From contig NZ_JAQUVZ010000001.1 in the NCBI RefSeq assembly GCF_028693135.1, positions 221,600 through 285,599 of the forward strand: a stretch of DNA of 64,000 nucleotides. Direction: 5' to 3'. This stretch comes from Methanosarcina sp. (GTDB taxonomy: Archaea; Halobacteriota; Methanosarcinia; Methanosarcinales; Methanosarcinaceae). The translations under genes and the position numbers were made by a program. This document shows positions 1 through 9,700 of this stretch, piece by piece. Every line of letters begins with the position of its first letter. The first letter of the stretch is position 1. Under the pieces are notes generated by a model. That model saw nothing but the letters and a program-made list of their open reading frames with translations. It ran no database searches and was not told the origin of the DNA.

Positions 1-513
1 AGTTCGGAAGCTTCTGGAAACACTGCAACTGTGACACAATCAAGCGTCCCTCCGGGAACCTACCAGATAAAAATGGATGGAGATGCCAGCGGAGGAGCCT
101 CGACTGTGAACCTGAAAATCACAGCTGTTCAGCAGATAAAAGCGAATTCAGATGGGGATTTCAGTTACTCCTATAATACAAAGGCTGTCCCTCCTGGAGA
201 CTTTGAAATAAGTGTTGGGGGCGTCAAGAAAAAAATAACCATTCAGCAAGAGAAGACATCAGTTGTGCCCACAGGTTCTATTTTAAAGGAAACTGAGTCT
301 GAAACCGTAGAAGAGACAGAGAAAAATGAGTCTGAAACCATTTTAAATCCGGATCAAATCTCCGAAGACGGAAATAAAACACCTGTTTCAGAAATAGAAT
401 CTCGGGGGTCTGGACCTGATGAAAAAGGAGGACTGCCCGTAGATATAGTCTACATACTTGGAGGAATGGGAGCAGCAGTTCTAATCCTTCTCATGTATTC
501 AAAAAGAAAATGA
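1..513 (+). CDS. Membrane-anchored surface protein, C-terminal part
   Basis: The reading frame is open from the first base, so the start lies before the window. What is visible is about 100 residues of beta-rich extracellular sequence, then a Glu/Thr/Ser-rich acidic stalk (ETESETVEETEKNESET), then one C-terminal membrane helix (VDIVYILGGMGAAVLILLMY) and a short basic tail (SKRK). This is the usual layout of a Methanosarcina envelope protein held by a C-terminal anchor with its bulk outside. The next gene downstream is also a secreted protein with a C-terminal membrane helix, so the two probably act at the cell surface. The function is unknown. Confidence 0.75.
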   Translation, partial: SSEASGNTATVTQSSVPPGTYQIKMDGDASGGASTVNLKITAVQQIKANSDGDFSYSYNTKAVPPGDFEISVGGVKKKITIQQEKTSVVPTGSILKETESETVEETEKNESETILNPDQISEDGNKTPVSEIESRGSGPDEKGGLPVDIVYILGGMGAAVLILLMYSKRK

Positions 514-611
514 AGAAAAAATAGTAATTTCAGCCAATAGCATGCAAACAATTTGCTATCCTGAAACTGATGAATCAAACAGATTCGATGGGGAAAATGG
601 AGGCATGTAAA

Positions 612-2495
612 TTGAGAAAAAGTCTATTGATACTTATACTTACGATATTCGTATTAACCTCTGCACCAGCAATGGCAGGGGGTGGAAAAACAGACGTAAA
701 TTCTGTTGGCAATTTAAATTTTACTGATAAAGTGGTTTACTTCCTGGACCATACCAGCGACCCTGACGAAGGAAACTGGATCACAATGGGATGCCCAGAT
801 GAGGCCAGAAGTATCCAGCTCCCTCAGCCGATAGAACTCACGTATAACGGCCCGAAATATAAGGAATATGGCGGAGCTTCCGGGACCTTAAATAAGGAAG
901 AAGGGGAAAGTTACACCATAACCTATCCATCAACTTCTCCCTACTGCACCCATCCCATTTACCTCCCTACGGACGATGTAACCATATCGTATTATGGAAA
1001 GTCGGACCTGAACGGAGATGTTGAAGTATACCTCTTAAAAGTCGACTCGGACTGTATATACGGGATTTTTGATGCATTTCAGGCAGGAAACATAGGGGAT
1101 CTGGACAACCTCTTCCACAGCAACATAGAAGAAGGGGATTACAAAAAATACTATGCCACACTAGGGGATAACGGCGACTTATTAGATTATGACCTTGGGC
1201 CTCTCGATGCAGGCGAGTACAGCGTAGTCATGCTACAGGAAAATGATGACGGAAGCCTGACAGTCCTTTCTGCAACCGCTTTCGTGGTTACGGAATATGA
1301 CCTGGGCGTCTCTTCCCTTTCAAGTATCAAAAAAGGGAATAACCTGGGAATAAGCATAACAGGAGTTCCCGACGAAACCGCTTGCACCTACGGAGCAGTG
1401 CTCATAAAGAAACAGGCATACAAAGCAAACATCGAAATCAACTCCGATGGAACCAGGGACGGAACTTCTGTAATAATAAACGATATAGATATTATTGATG
1501 AATTTGACATTAACTCCTCAAACTACAGGTCAAAATTGACCAAAAATGAACTGCAGACAGAAATCCAGACTCTTATAGGGGCAGAAAACGGCGCCATAGC
1601 AATAGGGGAAACTGACCAGAAAACCCTGTCACTTACCACATTCGATCTGCCTGTAGACTCCTATTACCTCCTTGTGGGCGCATATAGCCCCGAAAAGGGA
1701 CTGGTAGGGCTTTCCCAGAAGGTGATCGAGATTAAATCAAGCGGTGGCAGCAGTTCCGGAGGAAGCGGCGGCGGCGGCGGTTCCCCTGAGCCTGCGAAAA
1801 ATGTAAAAATAAAAGAGCTCTGCCAGAAGTTTGTCTCAAATGGCAACAGAATCAGGTTTGAGTTCACAAAAGAAGCCACTCCTGTCGGCTATGTGCAGTT
1901 CAACGCCAAAAAAACTGCAGGCAAGATAACAACTATTGTTGAAGAACTAAAAGAGAAATCCTCACTTACTCCTACAGAGCCTGAAGGAGAGATCTACAAA
2001 CACCTTAATATCTGGGTAGGAAACGGCGGCTTTGCAAATTCAAACAACATTGAAAACGCCATTGTGGGCTTCAGGATTAGCAAGGACTGGATAACTGAAA
2101 ACAACATTAACATGGATACAATAACCCTTCAGCATTTCAGTGGAGATCAGTGGAACTCCCTTAACACGGAAAAAGTAGGTGAAGATGAGGAGTATCTCTA
2201 TTTAGAAGCCGAAACTCCAGGTTTTTCCCCATTTGCAATTACAGCCAGCAAGAATATCCTTGAGGTTGGAGAAAAAGCAGGAGAAACTGAGGATCAGTCC
2301 ACCGTAGATGCAGAACAACAAGACAATTCAGAGACAGGTGTGGAATCTGAGACGGCTTCAAAAGAAAAAGGAAACTCTGGATTAAAAATTGTCAGTTTCT
2401 TTATAGGTTTCCTTGTAATCATTCTAACGGGGGCAATTATAAAGAAAAATATAGACAAGAACAATGAAGATGAAGATGAAGATTCTGAAGAGTAA
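612..2495 (+). CDS. PGF-pre-PGF domain surface protein
   Basis: Secreted envelope protein of 627 residues. It has a signal peptide (RKSLLILILTIFVLTSAPAMA), a large N-terminal extracellular region, a Gly/Ser linker near residue 390, and a domain with VGYVQFNAKKTAGKITTIVE, GFRISKDWI and TLQHFSGDQWNSL, typical of the PGF-pre-PGF domain of methanogen surface proteins. An acidic stalk, one membrane helix (LKIVSFFIGFLVIILTGAII) and a charged tail end the protein. I place the start at TTG 612 because GGAGG at 599-603 lies 8 nt upstream and the signal peptide begins there; in-frame ATGs at 570, 588 and 597 have no such site. The specific role is unknown. Confidence 0.8.
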   Translation: MRKSLLILILTIFVLTSAPAMAGGGKTDVNSVGNLNFTDKVVYFLDHTSDPDEGNWITMGCPDEARSIQLPQPIELTYNGPKYKEYGGASGTLNKEEGESYTITYPSTSPYCTHPIYLPTDDVTISYYGKSDLNGDVEVYLLKVDSDCIYGIFDAFQAGNIGDLDNLFHSNIEEGDYKKYYATLGDNGDLLDYDLGPLDAGEYSVVMLQENDDGSLTVLSATAFVVTEYDLGVSSLSSIKKGNNLGISITGVPDETACTYGAVLIKKQAYKANIEINSDGTRDGTSVIINDIDIIDEFDINSSNYRSKLTKNELQTEIQTLIGAENGAIAIGETDQKTLSLTTFDLPVDSYYLLVGAYSPEKGLVGLSQKVIEIKSSGGSSSGGSGGGGGSPEPAKNVKIKELCQKFVSNGNRIRFEFTKEATPVGYVQFNAKKTAGKITTIVEELKEKSSLTPTEPEGEIYKHLNIWVGNGGFANSNNIENAIVGFRISKDWITENNINMDTITLQHFSGDQWNSLNTEKVGEDEEYLYLEAETPGFSPFAITASKNILEVGEKAGETEDQSTVDAEQQDNSETGVESETASKEKGNSGLKIVSFFIGFLVIILTGAIIKKNIDKNNEDEDEDSEE

Positions 2496-2520
2496 GTGGA
2501 AATTCTGAAAAGTAAGAAAG

Positions 2521-2545
2521 AACAGGAGAGATTCTTTCTCCTGTT
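2521..2545 (+). terminator. Hairpin terminator
   Basis: A perfect 9-bp stem (AACAGGAGA/TCTCCTGTT) with a 7-nt loop lies 26 bp after the surface-protein stop and is followed by an AT-rich run. It sits between this gene and a convergent epimerase gene. Confidence 0.55.
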
Positions 2546-2632
2546 CAAATTCGATTTTTAAGATTACTTGTTGAATAATTGATCAGGTTTTTAGAAAATT
2601 CAGTCCTTAAAGTTCTTAAAGTCCTTATATAC

Positions 2633-3529
2633 TTAAATCAGGCTTTTTAATCCCTGTTCCAGTTCTATCTCTCCTTTCCACCAGCCGGCAATTTTTGAAA
2701 CATCTGCCCTTGAGTCCCGAACATCTCCTGCCCTTGACCCGGCATGGATGATCTGGCTTGAGGAACCGGTCAATTTAATAATATTCTCAGCAAGCTCCAG
2801 GACTGTTACGCTTTTTCCCATAGCCACATTGAAGACCTGACCATCCCCGTGCTCGAGGGCTGCTACGTTTGCCCTGACAACATCTCTGACATGCACGAAG
2901 TCCCTGCTCTGAAGTCCGTCACCATAAATAACAAGGTCTTTTCCTGCCTTTGCCCTTTCCAAAAAAAGGGGGATAACAGCTGCATAAGGAGATTTTGGGT
3001 CCTGGCGCGGACCGTAGACATTAAAGTAACGCAGACAGGTGGTCCGAAGCCCGTGCTCTTCATAAAACATCCTTGCAAGGTACTCCCCATCAAGTTTGGA
3101 GATTGCATAAGGTGAGGCAGGCTCAGGATACATGCCCTCACTTTTAGGAAGTACAGGGTTATTCCCGTAAATTGCAGCTGAGGATGCTGTCACAAATTTC
3201 TCAACTCCAGCCCTGACACATGCCTGCAATACATTAAGTGTTCCAAGAGTGTTTATCCGGAATGCCTCGACTGGTTTTTCACAGCTGAGAGGCACTGATA
3301 CAAGAGCAGCTTCATTGAAGACGCAGTCAATATCCGAGACCGCCTTTTCAACTGCAGAAGGATCACAGATATCCCCCTGAATGAATTCGATATTTCTGTG
3401 CTGAGGGATATTTCGAGAAAACCCGGTAGTAAGATTGTCAAGGACCCTTACACTATGTCCTGCTTCTGCGAAATACTCAGCAATATGGGAGCCTATGAAA
3501 CCTGCCCCTCCTGTAACCAACACATTCAT
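2633..3529 (-). CDS. NAD-dependent sugar-nucleotide epimerase/dehydratase
   Basis: Extended short-chain dehydrogenase of the GalE/UDP-glucose 4-epimerase type, 298 residues, cytosolic. The N-terminal Rossmann motif is MNVLVTGGAGFIGSHIAEYF. The catalytic set is visible as the Ser/Thr region TASSAAIYGNNP and the YxxxK motif in SPYAISKLDGEYLA. The substrate-binding RYFNVYGPRQDP motif and RDFVHVRDV are also present. It probably interconverts UDP-hexoses for surface glycans; the exact substrate cannot be read from sequence. The start is set at ATG 3529, directly before the Rossmann strand; the frame is open further upstream but those 29 residues do not resemble the family. Confidence 0.88.
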   Translation of the reverse strand: MNVLVTGGAGFIGSHIAEYFAEAGHSVRVLDNLTTGFSRNIPQHRNIEFIQGDICDPSAVEKAVSDIDCVFNEAALVSVPLSCEKPVEAFRINTLGTLNVLQACVRAGVEKFVTASSAAIYGNNPVLPKSEGMYPEPASPYAISKLDGEYLARMFYEEHGLRTTCLRYFNVYGPRQDPKSPYAAVIPLFLERAKAGKDLVIYGDGLQSRDFVHVRDVVRANVAALEHGDGQVFNVAMGKSVTVLELAENIIKLTGSSSQIIHAGSRAGDVRDSRADVSKIAGWWKGEIELEQGLKSLI

Positions 3530-3719
3530 GTTTTGAGAAAAGGGGAAGGTACAAAATATAATTTTCCATGCCGGCCTGAAAGTTCCAGAGGGCCTGTTAC
3601 GAAATAACCCATGCAAAACACAATTATTATGGAGTTAAATCGGGTAGTATGTGTGGGAAAAGATAGTTGAGTGCAGTATAGAAAAGTGCCTGAGTAATTT
3701 CGCAGAGAACCATTAGTTA

Positions 3720-3895
3720 AAAAAGATGGAATTTGAGCGGAAGATAATGCAAGATAATGGAAAGACAATTAAAAACAATGGAAGATAATGGAATATAAGG
3801 AAGGACAATAGAAGACAATGAGAGAATATGGAAGACAATTGGAGACAATAAAAGACAATTGAAGACAATGAGAGACTATGGAAAATAGAAGAACT
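3720..3895. repeat. Degenerate ~11-bp tandem repeat
   Basis: About fifteen imperfect copies of a GGAAGACAATG-like unit follow each other with a period near 11 bp. There is no coding potential. The surrounding stretch 3530-4373 carries no gene that I can support; a TATA-like sequence (AAGTATAAATT, about 4324-4334) precedes the next gene. Confidence 0.7.
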
Positions 3896-4373
3896 GGTCA
3901 TCATCAGGAGAAAATCTCGCCAGAGGGGAAAAAATTTTCATAGGAAGAAACCTTATGGATACTGGGGAATTCAAAAAAAATTGGGAAATTCAGGTCTTCA
4001 GAAACTGATAAGTAAAGTACAGTTAGCCATGCAGCTTGAGAGAGTTAACCGTACAGCTTGAGGTGGCGGGATAATTTCCAGAAAATATTACTTCAAAGTA
4101 GTGGCTACTTATCGGGTTATTAAGCCGATTTACTCAGTCGATTATTCCTTTTAGATTATCCATTCTGTAGTAGCAATGTCTGAAGAAGGGATGCTGGCAG
4201 CATAAAGTGGAAAAAATGTATCATATGTGGGAAAAATGAATTACATACATAAAATAAATGTGAAGATGCGCCGGGATGAACATATACGTAATGAATTATA
4301 GTGGAGTAGCGGAAAGCTTACATAAGTATAAATTGTAGAAAGATAGATTACTAAATATTTTCGCAGTGATAAA

Positions 4374-5261
4374 ATGGCTGGAAACCGACAATATCCTCTG
4401 GATCTGCTACTTGTGGCAGGTCTTGTGCTCCTTACTGATATCTTCGTACTTGTACCCGTACTCAGTGGAAGCTTTCTGCGCACATTCCTTGGACTTCTTC
4501 TGGTCCTCTTCCTACCAGGATATGCCCTGATAGGAGCCCTCTTTCCTGCAAAAAAAGACCTGGAAGGAATTGAGAGAGCCCTGCTTTCCTTAGGGTTAAG
4601 CATTGCCGTAGTCCCGCTCATGGGATATGGAATGAACTATACTGACTGGGGAATCAGGGAAGTTCCCATACTCACAGGCCTTTCGATTTTTACCCTTCTC
4701 ATGTGTGGAACGGCGTATTACAGAAGACACCAGTTACCTGAAGCTGAAGCCTTTGAAGTCCCGTTCAAAACTTCTCTCCTTACCCTTAAGGCAGAGCTTC
4801 TGGAAGAGAATGGGTCCAGAGCCGGCAGAGCCTTTTCAATGTTACTGGTGATTTCTATTCTAGCTTCTCTCGGCAGCCTTGTCTATGTCATAGGAAATCC
4901 CAGAGAAGGAGAGTCGTTCACCGAATTTTACATCCTGGGACCTGACAGAATGACTGAGAATTACCCAACAAACTACACACTCGGAGAAAGCGGGACAGTT
5001 TTTGTAGATATTACGAACCATGAGTACAGGACTATGGATTATACACTGGAAATCAGGCTTGAAAATCGTTCCCTGCCTCTTCCGGAAAACCAGAAATATA
5101 TCAGCCTTGACCATAACGTATCCTGGGAAGAGCCAGTTACTATTACTCCGCCTTTTGAGGGAAAGAACATGAAACTGGAGTTTCTGCTATTTAATGAAAC
5201 CGAAAAAAGTGTGCCTTACAGGAACTTGCACCTCTGGATTAATGTCACAAAGGAAGTCTGA
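4374..5261 (+). CDS. DUF1616 family membrane protein
   Basis: Membrane protein of 295 residues. Two pairs of hydrophobic helices occupy the first 120 residues, including LLLVLFLPGYALIGALFP, the characteristic 'LPGY' segment of DUF1616 proteins of methanogens. A further helix near 160-180 is followed by an extracellular beta-rich domain (residues about 185-295, with YTLGESGTVFVDITNHE) resembling an adhesion or Ig-like fold. The family often sits in envelope or polysaccharide loci. It is followed 2 bp later by the CPBP protease gene, so the pair is probably co-transcribed. Molecular function is unknown. Confidence 0.8.
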   Translation: MAGNRQYPLDLLLVAGLVLLTDIFVLVPVLSGSFLRTFLGLLLVLFLPGYALIGALFPAKKDLEGIERALLSLGLSIAVVPLMGYGMNYTDWGIREVPILTGLSIFTLLMCGTAYYRRHQLPEAEAFEVPFKTSLLTLKAELLEENGSRAGRAFSMLLVISILASLGSLVYVIGNPREGESFTEFYILGPDRMTENYPTNYTLGESGTVFVDITNHEYRTMDYTLEIRLENRSLPLPENQKYISLDHNVSWEEPVTITPPFEGKNMKLEFLLFNETEKSVPYRNLHLWINVTKEV

Positions 5262-5263
5262 AT

Positions 5264-6139
5264 ATGGGGTCTCCAGACTATACATCTTCAGAACTGGAAG
5301 CAAGACGGGTCTCTTTGCCGGAGCTTGGGGGAATGTTAAAAATGCAGACCGATGAAAAAATTGGATACTCAAAAAAGCTAATCTCTGCAGGAGTCCCTGT
5401 TATTGCTATTGCTTTTGCCGAACTGTTAATATTTAGCGGAAGAATAGAAGAAGCAGCAGTAACCTATACGCTGCTTCTCATAATCCTTTCACTTTCAATA
5501 ATAATCTCAAAAAAATTGGAGATACGCAAAATTTACCAGGCACTTATACTCCTGCCCATCCTTCGTCTGGTAAACCTTTCAATGCCGATATTCTTTGAAA
5601 CCAACCTTTACTCTTTCGTATTCATGTACATACCTATGACAATTCCGGCAACTATCATATCCATTCATCAAAAAATCCCGGGCGAGAAGACAGTAGATTT
5701 ACTCAAGAAAATGCGGATTTATCTGCCCTTTTCTATCCTTGCAGGCCTGATCTTTGCAGAGGCAGAGTATTCAGTCATCCGGACAAGCCCTCTTATCCCG
5801 GATCTGTCTCCTGTTAACCTGCTGTTACTCACGATTATAATGATTTTTGTAGTCGGCCTGGTAGAGGAATTTATCTTCAGAGGGATTATCCAGACAAGAC
5901 TGGAAGAATCCTTAGGACCTGCAGGAGGTATCCTGCTTGCAAGCCTGTTGTTCGGGATAATGCATTCAAGTTATGGCACTCCTTACGAGATGGCATATAC
6001 GTTTCTTGCGGGAGGCGTACTCGGGTATTTCTTTTACAGAACAAAAAGCCTTTCTTTCGTAGTAATGATTCACGGTTTTATAAACGTATTTTTATTCGGG
6101 CTAATTCCACTCCTGGGTCCGGGATTGGGACTGATATAA
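5264..6139 (+). CDS. CPBP family intramembrane glutamic endopeptidase
   Basis: Integral membrane protein of 291 residues with about eight helices. All three motifs of the CPBP (Rce1/abortive infection) family are visible: EEFIFRG (EExxxR), FGIMHS (FxxxH) and MIHGFINV (HxxxN). These form the active site that cleaves substrates within the membrane, in eukaryotes CAAX-prenylated proteins. The substrate in archaea is unknown. The start ATG at 5264 lies 2 bp after the DUF1616 stop; a later Met at residue 25 is an alternative start. Coupling to DUF1616 suggests a shared envelope role. Confidence 0.88.
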   Translation: MGSPDYTSSELEARRVSLPELGGMLKMQTDEKIGYSKKLISAGVPVIAIAFAELLIFSGRIEEAAVTYTLLLIILSLSIIISKKLEIRKIYQALILLPILRLVNLSMPIFFETNLYSFVFMYIPMTIPATIISIHQKIPGEKTVDLLKKMRIYLPFSILAGLIFAEAEYSVIRTSPLIPDLSPVNLLLLTIIMIFVVGLVEEFIFRGIIQTRLEESLGPAGGILLASLLFGIMHSSYGTPYEMAYTFLAGGVLGYFFYRTKSLSFVVMIHGFINVFLFGLIPLLGPGLGLI

Positions 6140-6265
6140 AAAGCTGTTAAAAAAAATAACTGTTAAAAAAATATAACCAAAACTGCATACAACATCAAGT
6201 ATAACTTGGCTGAGTTAGTTGAGATAAAAACAAGGAAGAAAAGATTAAAGTCAGGAAGAAAATAT

Positions 6266-6568
6266 ATGAAGTCCCTGATGCCCAAACCGAGCAAATCAGG
6301 ACTGAAGCCTCGGTTTTGTTTACTTATTATACTAATCCTATTTTTTGGAGCTACCGCCTCTCCTGCCACTGCAAAGGTAACAGACTGGAAAGTAATGCCT
6401 GTTTTATTTCTGTGTCCCGTAGAATATATAAGTGTGGCTCTCTTTAAAGGGAGTCGAAATAAAGGGAGTCGAAATAAAGGGAGTCGAAAGTTCATTATTA
6501 ACGGGATTTCAGGGCATTTCGGAGAAAAAATTTATGGGAAGGCACTCAAACCGCTTCTGGGAAATTGA
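6266..6568 (+). CDS. Doubtful small secreted protein or remnant
   Basis: A 100-residue frame begins at ATG 6266 behind AGGAAG. Its first part looks like a signal peptide (LKPRFCLLIILILFFGATAS, with PATA-K as a cleavage site), but the second half runs through a 15-bp DNA repeat and then into the next gene in another frame. It may be the start of a secreted protein truncated by the repeat. Confidence that it is expressed is low. Confidence 0.25.
   Translation: MKSLMPKPSKSGLKPRFCLLIILILFFGATASPATAKVTDWKVMPVLFLCPVEYISVALFKGSRNKGSRNKGSRKFIINGISGHFGEKIYGKALKPLLGN
6449..6490. repeat. 15-bp tandem repeat
   Basis: GGGAGTCGAAATAAA occurs in nearly three consecutive copies between the doubtful secreted frame and the start of the DUF1624-type gene. 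Confidence 0.85.
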
Positions 6569-7298
6569 TTGCCTGCGAGGTTTTGCAGTTATTTTAATGC
6601 TTGGATATCATTTTCTCTATGACCTGGATTTTTTTGGGCTTGCTGATATTGAGTTAAGGTCCGGCACGTTTCTCTATATTGGAAGAGGGGCAGCTTTCCT
6701 TTTTATTCTGATATCCGGAGCCGCTCTTTCCATAAGCCGTTCAAGAGCTCTTGCCAATGGGACATCAGGAAAGCCTGCGGAAAATTTTTCAAAATACTTT
6801 AAAAGAGGGCTGAGACTTTTTTCAATGGGAATGATTATTACAGCGATAACCTGGATTTTTTTCCCCGGGCAGTATATTCTCTTTGGAATCCTTCACTTTT
6901 TCGGGGTCTCAGCATTGCTTGCCTACCCGTTCCTGAAGTACGGAAAAGAAAACCTGTTCTTCTGCCTGTTTTTTGGCGTTGTGGGGTTATACCTCAAAGA
7001 CAGGACTTTCGAGTTTTCTGCTCTTCTCTGGTTGGGATTCAGGCCCGAAGGTTTCATAACCCTGGATTATTTTCCTCTGTTCCCCTGGTTTGGGGTACTT
7101 CTTACAGGAATTTTCCTTGGAAACTCTCTTTATAAAGGTGGGAATAGACAGTTTAAAGTCCCTGAAGCCGATAACTTCTTGCTTCAGAAACTCGTTTCAT
7201 GGGTCGGGAAACGTTCCCTGTTCATATATTTTATCCACCAGCCTCTCTTCCTCGGGCTTTTGCTCCTGAGTGGGCTCCTTGACCCTGGGATGCTCTGA
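6534..7298 (+). CDS. DUF1624/HGSNAT-like acyltransferase family membrane protein
   Basis: Membrane protein of 254 residues with about seven helices. The N-terminal RFWEIDCLRGFAVILMLGYH matches the start of the heparan-alpha-glucosaminide N-acetyltransferase catalytic domain family (formerly DUF1624), in which the Asp-x-x-Arg-Gly motif is followed by an invariant His region in the first helix. Further support comes from FILISGAALSISRSR and the C-terminal FIYFIHQPLFLGLLLL. Relatives move acyl groups across membranes onto sugars; the archaeal substrate is unknown. ATG 6534 is chosen because GGAG at 6521-6524 precedes it and the family domain starts immediately after; an upstream in-frame start at 6432 would include the 15-bp repeat. 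Confidence 0.82.
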   Translation: MGRHSNRFWEIDCLRGFAVILMLGYHFLYDLDFFGLADIELRSGTFLYIGRGAAFLFILISGAALSISRSRALANGTSGKPAENFSKYFKRGLRLFSMGMIITAITWIFFPGQYILFGILHFFGVSALLAYPFLKYGKENLFFCLFFGVVGLYLKDRTFEFSALLWLGFRPEGFITLDYFPLFPWFGVLLTGIFLGNSLYKGGNRQFKVPEADNFLLQKLVSWVGKRSLFIYFIHQPLFLGLLLLSGLLDPGML

Positions 7299-7300
7299 AT

Positions 7301-7385
7301 AGATTGATCTAAATATAGTGACCTCAACAGATTGATCTAAATATAGTGACCTGAATATATTGACTTAAAGATATTTATCTAAAAT
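7301..7385. repeat. 28-bp direct repeat, AT-rich
   Basis: AGATTGATCTAAATATAGTG and the following 8 bp occur twice with 28-bp spacing, followed by degenerate copies. It lies directly after the DUF1624-type gene. I see no gene in 7299-7882. Confidence 0.7.
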
Positions 7386-7681
7386 ATATTGATCTCAAAG
7401 AGGCCCTCAAAATAGTGATATAAATATATTCAAAGTGCATGATTATTCCGTAAAAAACTGTTTTTTCGTATGTTTTTTGGCACAAAGAGAATTAACAGAA
7501 AGAGCTAAACCTGTGGTTTTAAAACCTGTGGTTTTATATAGTATATAGAATACCTGATTTTGCATTATTATCCGATATTAATAATACCATATGTAACTAC
7601 TAACCGGCAATATTATTCATATAAACGGCAAGATTTTCATATCTGATTTACCCACCCTTATTGCAATACTGAGAAACCTTA

Positions 7682-7840
7682 ATGTCAACTTATCACGCTA
7701 ACGCGATGAGCTTGTTATAGGCTCTCGTTGACCACCTTACCTTCTTTATAAACTGTGATACTGGTTTGCACTGCCCCTTGAAAAATCATCAGCGCGATTT
7801 ACCCGTGTATACGGTTGAACCCTTAAGGATCAACCGGTAA
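7682..7840 (+). mobile_element. Probable solo left end of an IS200/IS605-like element
   Basis: The run GTCAACT, a small GC hairpin (about 7690-7708), then GCTTGTTATAGGCTCTCGTT and GACCA repeats the order of the left ends at 29380 and 31465 (GTCAACT, hairpin, GCTTGTCTAACAAGCCCTGG, TTGACCA). A second perfect 7-bp hairpin, CGGTTGA/TCAACCG, lies at 7812-7836. No right end or transposase gene is present, so this looks like a degraded fragment. Assignment is by eye from two other copies in the window. Confidence 0.45.
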
Positions 7841-7882
7841 AGAGTTAAAAAGTGCGAAACCAAAAAGAAAATGGAGAAAAGA

Positions 7883-8230
7883 ATGTATCTGGAAATTGCA
7901 ATGTTTGCCTATTTTGTAACCCTCTTCCTAACGATTCGAGATATTCGGATTTTTAAAAGGACGGGTTATTTATCCTACAGGAAAGGTGCCCTCAGGGGGC
8001 TTGCAGCTTCTTCCCTGATCCTCATAGGGGCAATCAGCATTGATGCAAAGCCAGATCTTGGTCTGCTTATTGTTTTATTTGGGCTTATTGTCAACCGTAA
8101 AGGGGCAAGAGAGCCAGTTTTTACTAATGCAGGAACAATTGACCGTTTTCTTGGGAAAACAGATTATGTAAAGAGCAAAACAGTGAAAAAAATAGATGAA
8201 AAGGCAGGAATAAGAAAGGGAGTTAATTAA
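7883..8230 (+). CDS. Small membrane protein of unknown function
   Basis: Protein of 115 residues with one hydrophobic helix at the N-terminus (YLEIAMFAYFVTLFLTI), a basic stretch, and two further short helices (LRGLAASSLILIGAISI, LGLLIVLFGLIV), then a Lys-rich tail. I do not recognise a family. ATG 7883 is preferred over ATG 7871 because GGAG at 7873-7876 lies 6 nt before it. The last nine codons are part of a 27-bp DNA duplication that continues past the stop, so the C-terminus may be recently altered. Confidence 0.6.
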   Translation: MYLEIAMFAYFVTLFLTIRDIRIFKRTGYLSYRKGALRGLAASSLILIGAISIDAKPDLGLLIVLFGLIVNRKGAREPVFTNAGTIDRFLGKTDYVKSKTVKKIDEKAGIRKGVN

Positions 8231-8257
8231 AAGGCAGGAATAAGAAAGGGAGTTAAT
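8201..8257. repeat. 27-bp direct duplication across a stop codon
   Basis: AAGGCAGGAATAAGAAAGGG plus 7 bp is present at 8201-8227 and again at 8231-8257. The stop codon of the small membrane protein lies between the two copies. Confidence 0.9.
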
Positions 8258-8346
8258 AATAAGAGACAGGAAGAAATAGGTAGGGAAAGAGAAAAAACAT
8301 TTACAGAAAAGGTAGGGATATTCCCAAAAATACTTTTTCACCCCAA

Positions 8347-8767
<421 letters not shown>

Positions 8768-8824
8768 ATAAGTTTACTGAATAGATAAAGAACTTATTTC
8801 CAGGAAACAGGCAGGGGTATCAAT

Positions 8825-9700
8825 ATGTTTGAAGGAGCAATGCCTGCCCTGATCACTCCTTTTACTAAAGATGACAGGATTGACAGGGAAGGGCTACGAA
8901 GGAATATAGCGTTTGTGGAAGAGGGAGGAGTTTCGGGAATCGTGCCCTGTGGCACGACCGGAGAATCGGCAACTCTTTCCGCTTTGGAGCATGAAGAAGT
9001 AATCGACATTGCAGTGGAGTGCTCAAAGGTTCCTGTGATTGCAGGAACAGGTTCAAACAACACGGGAGAAGCTCTCCAATTTACAAAACACGCTGCAGAT
9101 GCGGGTGTTGATGGCGTACTTCTAATCTCTCCCTATTACAACAAGCCTAATCCTGCCGGCCTGCTAGCTCACTTCAAGAAAATTGCAGAGGCAGTAGATA
9201 TCCCTATGATCCTCTACAATGTCCCCTCCCGGACAGGGCAGGACATGCCTGTGGATGTTATCACCAAACTTGCAAAAGTAGAAAACATCGCGGGAATCAA
9301 AGAAGCCAGCGGGAACGTCGGCAAAGTCTCCCAGATCCTTGAGCAGACTATTGATGACGATTTCGTGGTTATCTCAGGCGAGGATGGGCTGACTCTTCCA
9401 ATTATTTCCATGGGGGGCAGCGGAGTTATTTCAGTTGTTGCAAATATTGTGCCTGACAAAATGTCGGGACTGGTAAATGCAGCCCTCAGGGGAGATTACG
9501 AGACTGCAAGAAAAATCCATTTCGAGATAGCCCCTCTGATCCGTGCCCTTTTCCTTGAAACAAACCCGATTCCGGCTAAGAAAGCTGCAGAGCTTGTCGG
9601 GCTCGCAAGCGGGCACCTGAGGCTTCCACTCGCTCCCATGAGCGATGCAAATCAGTTAAAGCTTTTAACGGAGCTCAAGAAACTGGGGGTAATGAAATGA
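8825..9700 (+). CDS. dapA: 4-hydroxy-tetrahydrodipicolinate synthase
   Basis: Condenses pyruvate with aspartate semialdehyde, the first committed step of lysine (diaminopimelate) synthesis, in the cytosol. The length of 291 residues is normal for this (beta/alpha)8 aldolase. Motifs seen: GTTGES for substrate binding, YNVPSRTG with the catalytic Tyr, and GIKEASGN with the Schiff-base Lys, then SGEDGLTLP. It overlaps the next gene by 4 bp (ATGA), so translation of dapA and dapB is coupled. Nothing in the sequence shows lysine-responsive control. Confidence 0.97.
   Translation: MFEGAMPALITPFTKDDRIDREGLRRNIAFVEEGGVSGIVPCGTTGESATLSALEHEEVIDIAVECSKVPVIAGTGSNNTGEALQFTKHAADAGVDGVLLISPYYNKPNPAGLLAHFKKIAEAVDIPMILYNVPSRTGQDMPVDVITKLAKVENIAGIKEASGNVGKVSQILEQTIDDDFVVISGEDGLTLPIISMGGSGVISVVANIVPDKMSGLVNAALRGDYETARKIHFEIAPLIRALFLETNPIPAKKAAELVGLASGHLRLPLAPMSDANQLKLLTELKKLGVMK

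Noticed and set aside
4241..4621. 126-codon frame antisense to the DUF1616 gene
   Set aside because: Shadow of a clear membrane protein gene; Arg/Ser-rich translation.
7682..7860. A tRNA or riboswitch in the structured stretch before 7883
   Set aside because: No T-loop or acceptor pairing; similarity to the IS605-like left ends explains the hairpins better.
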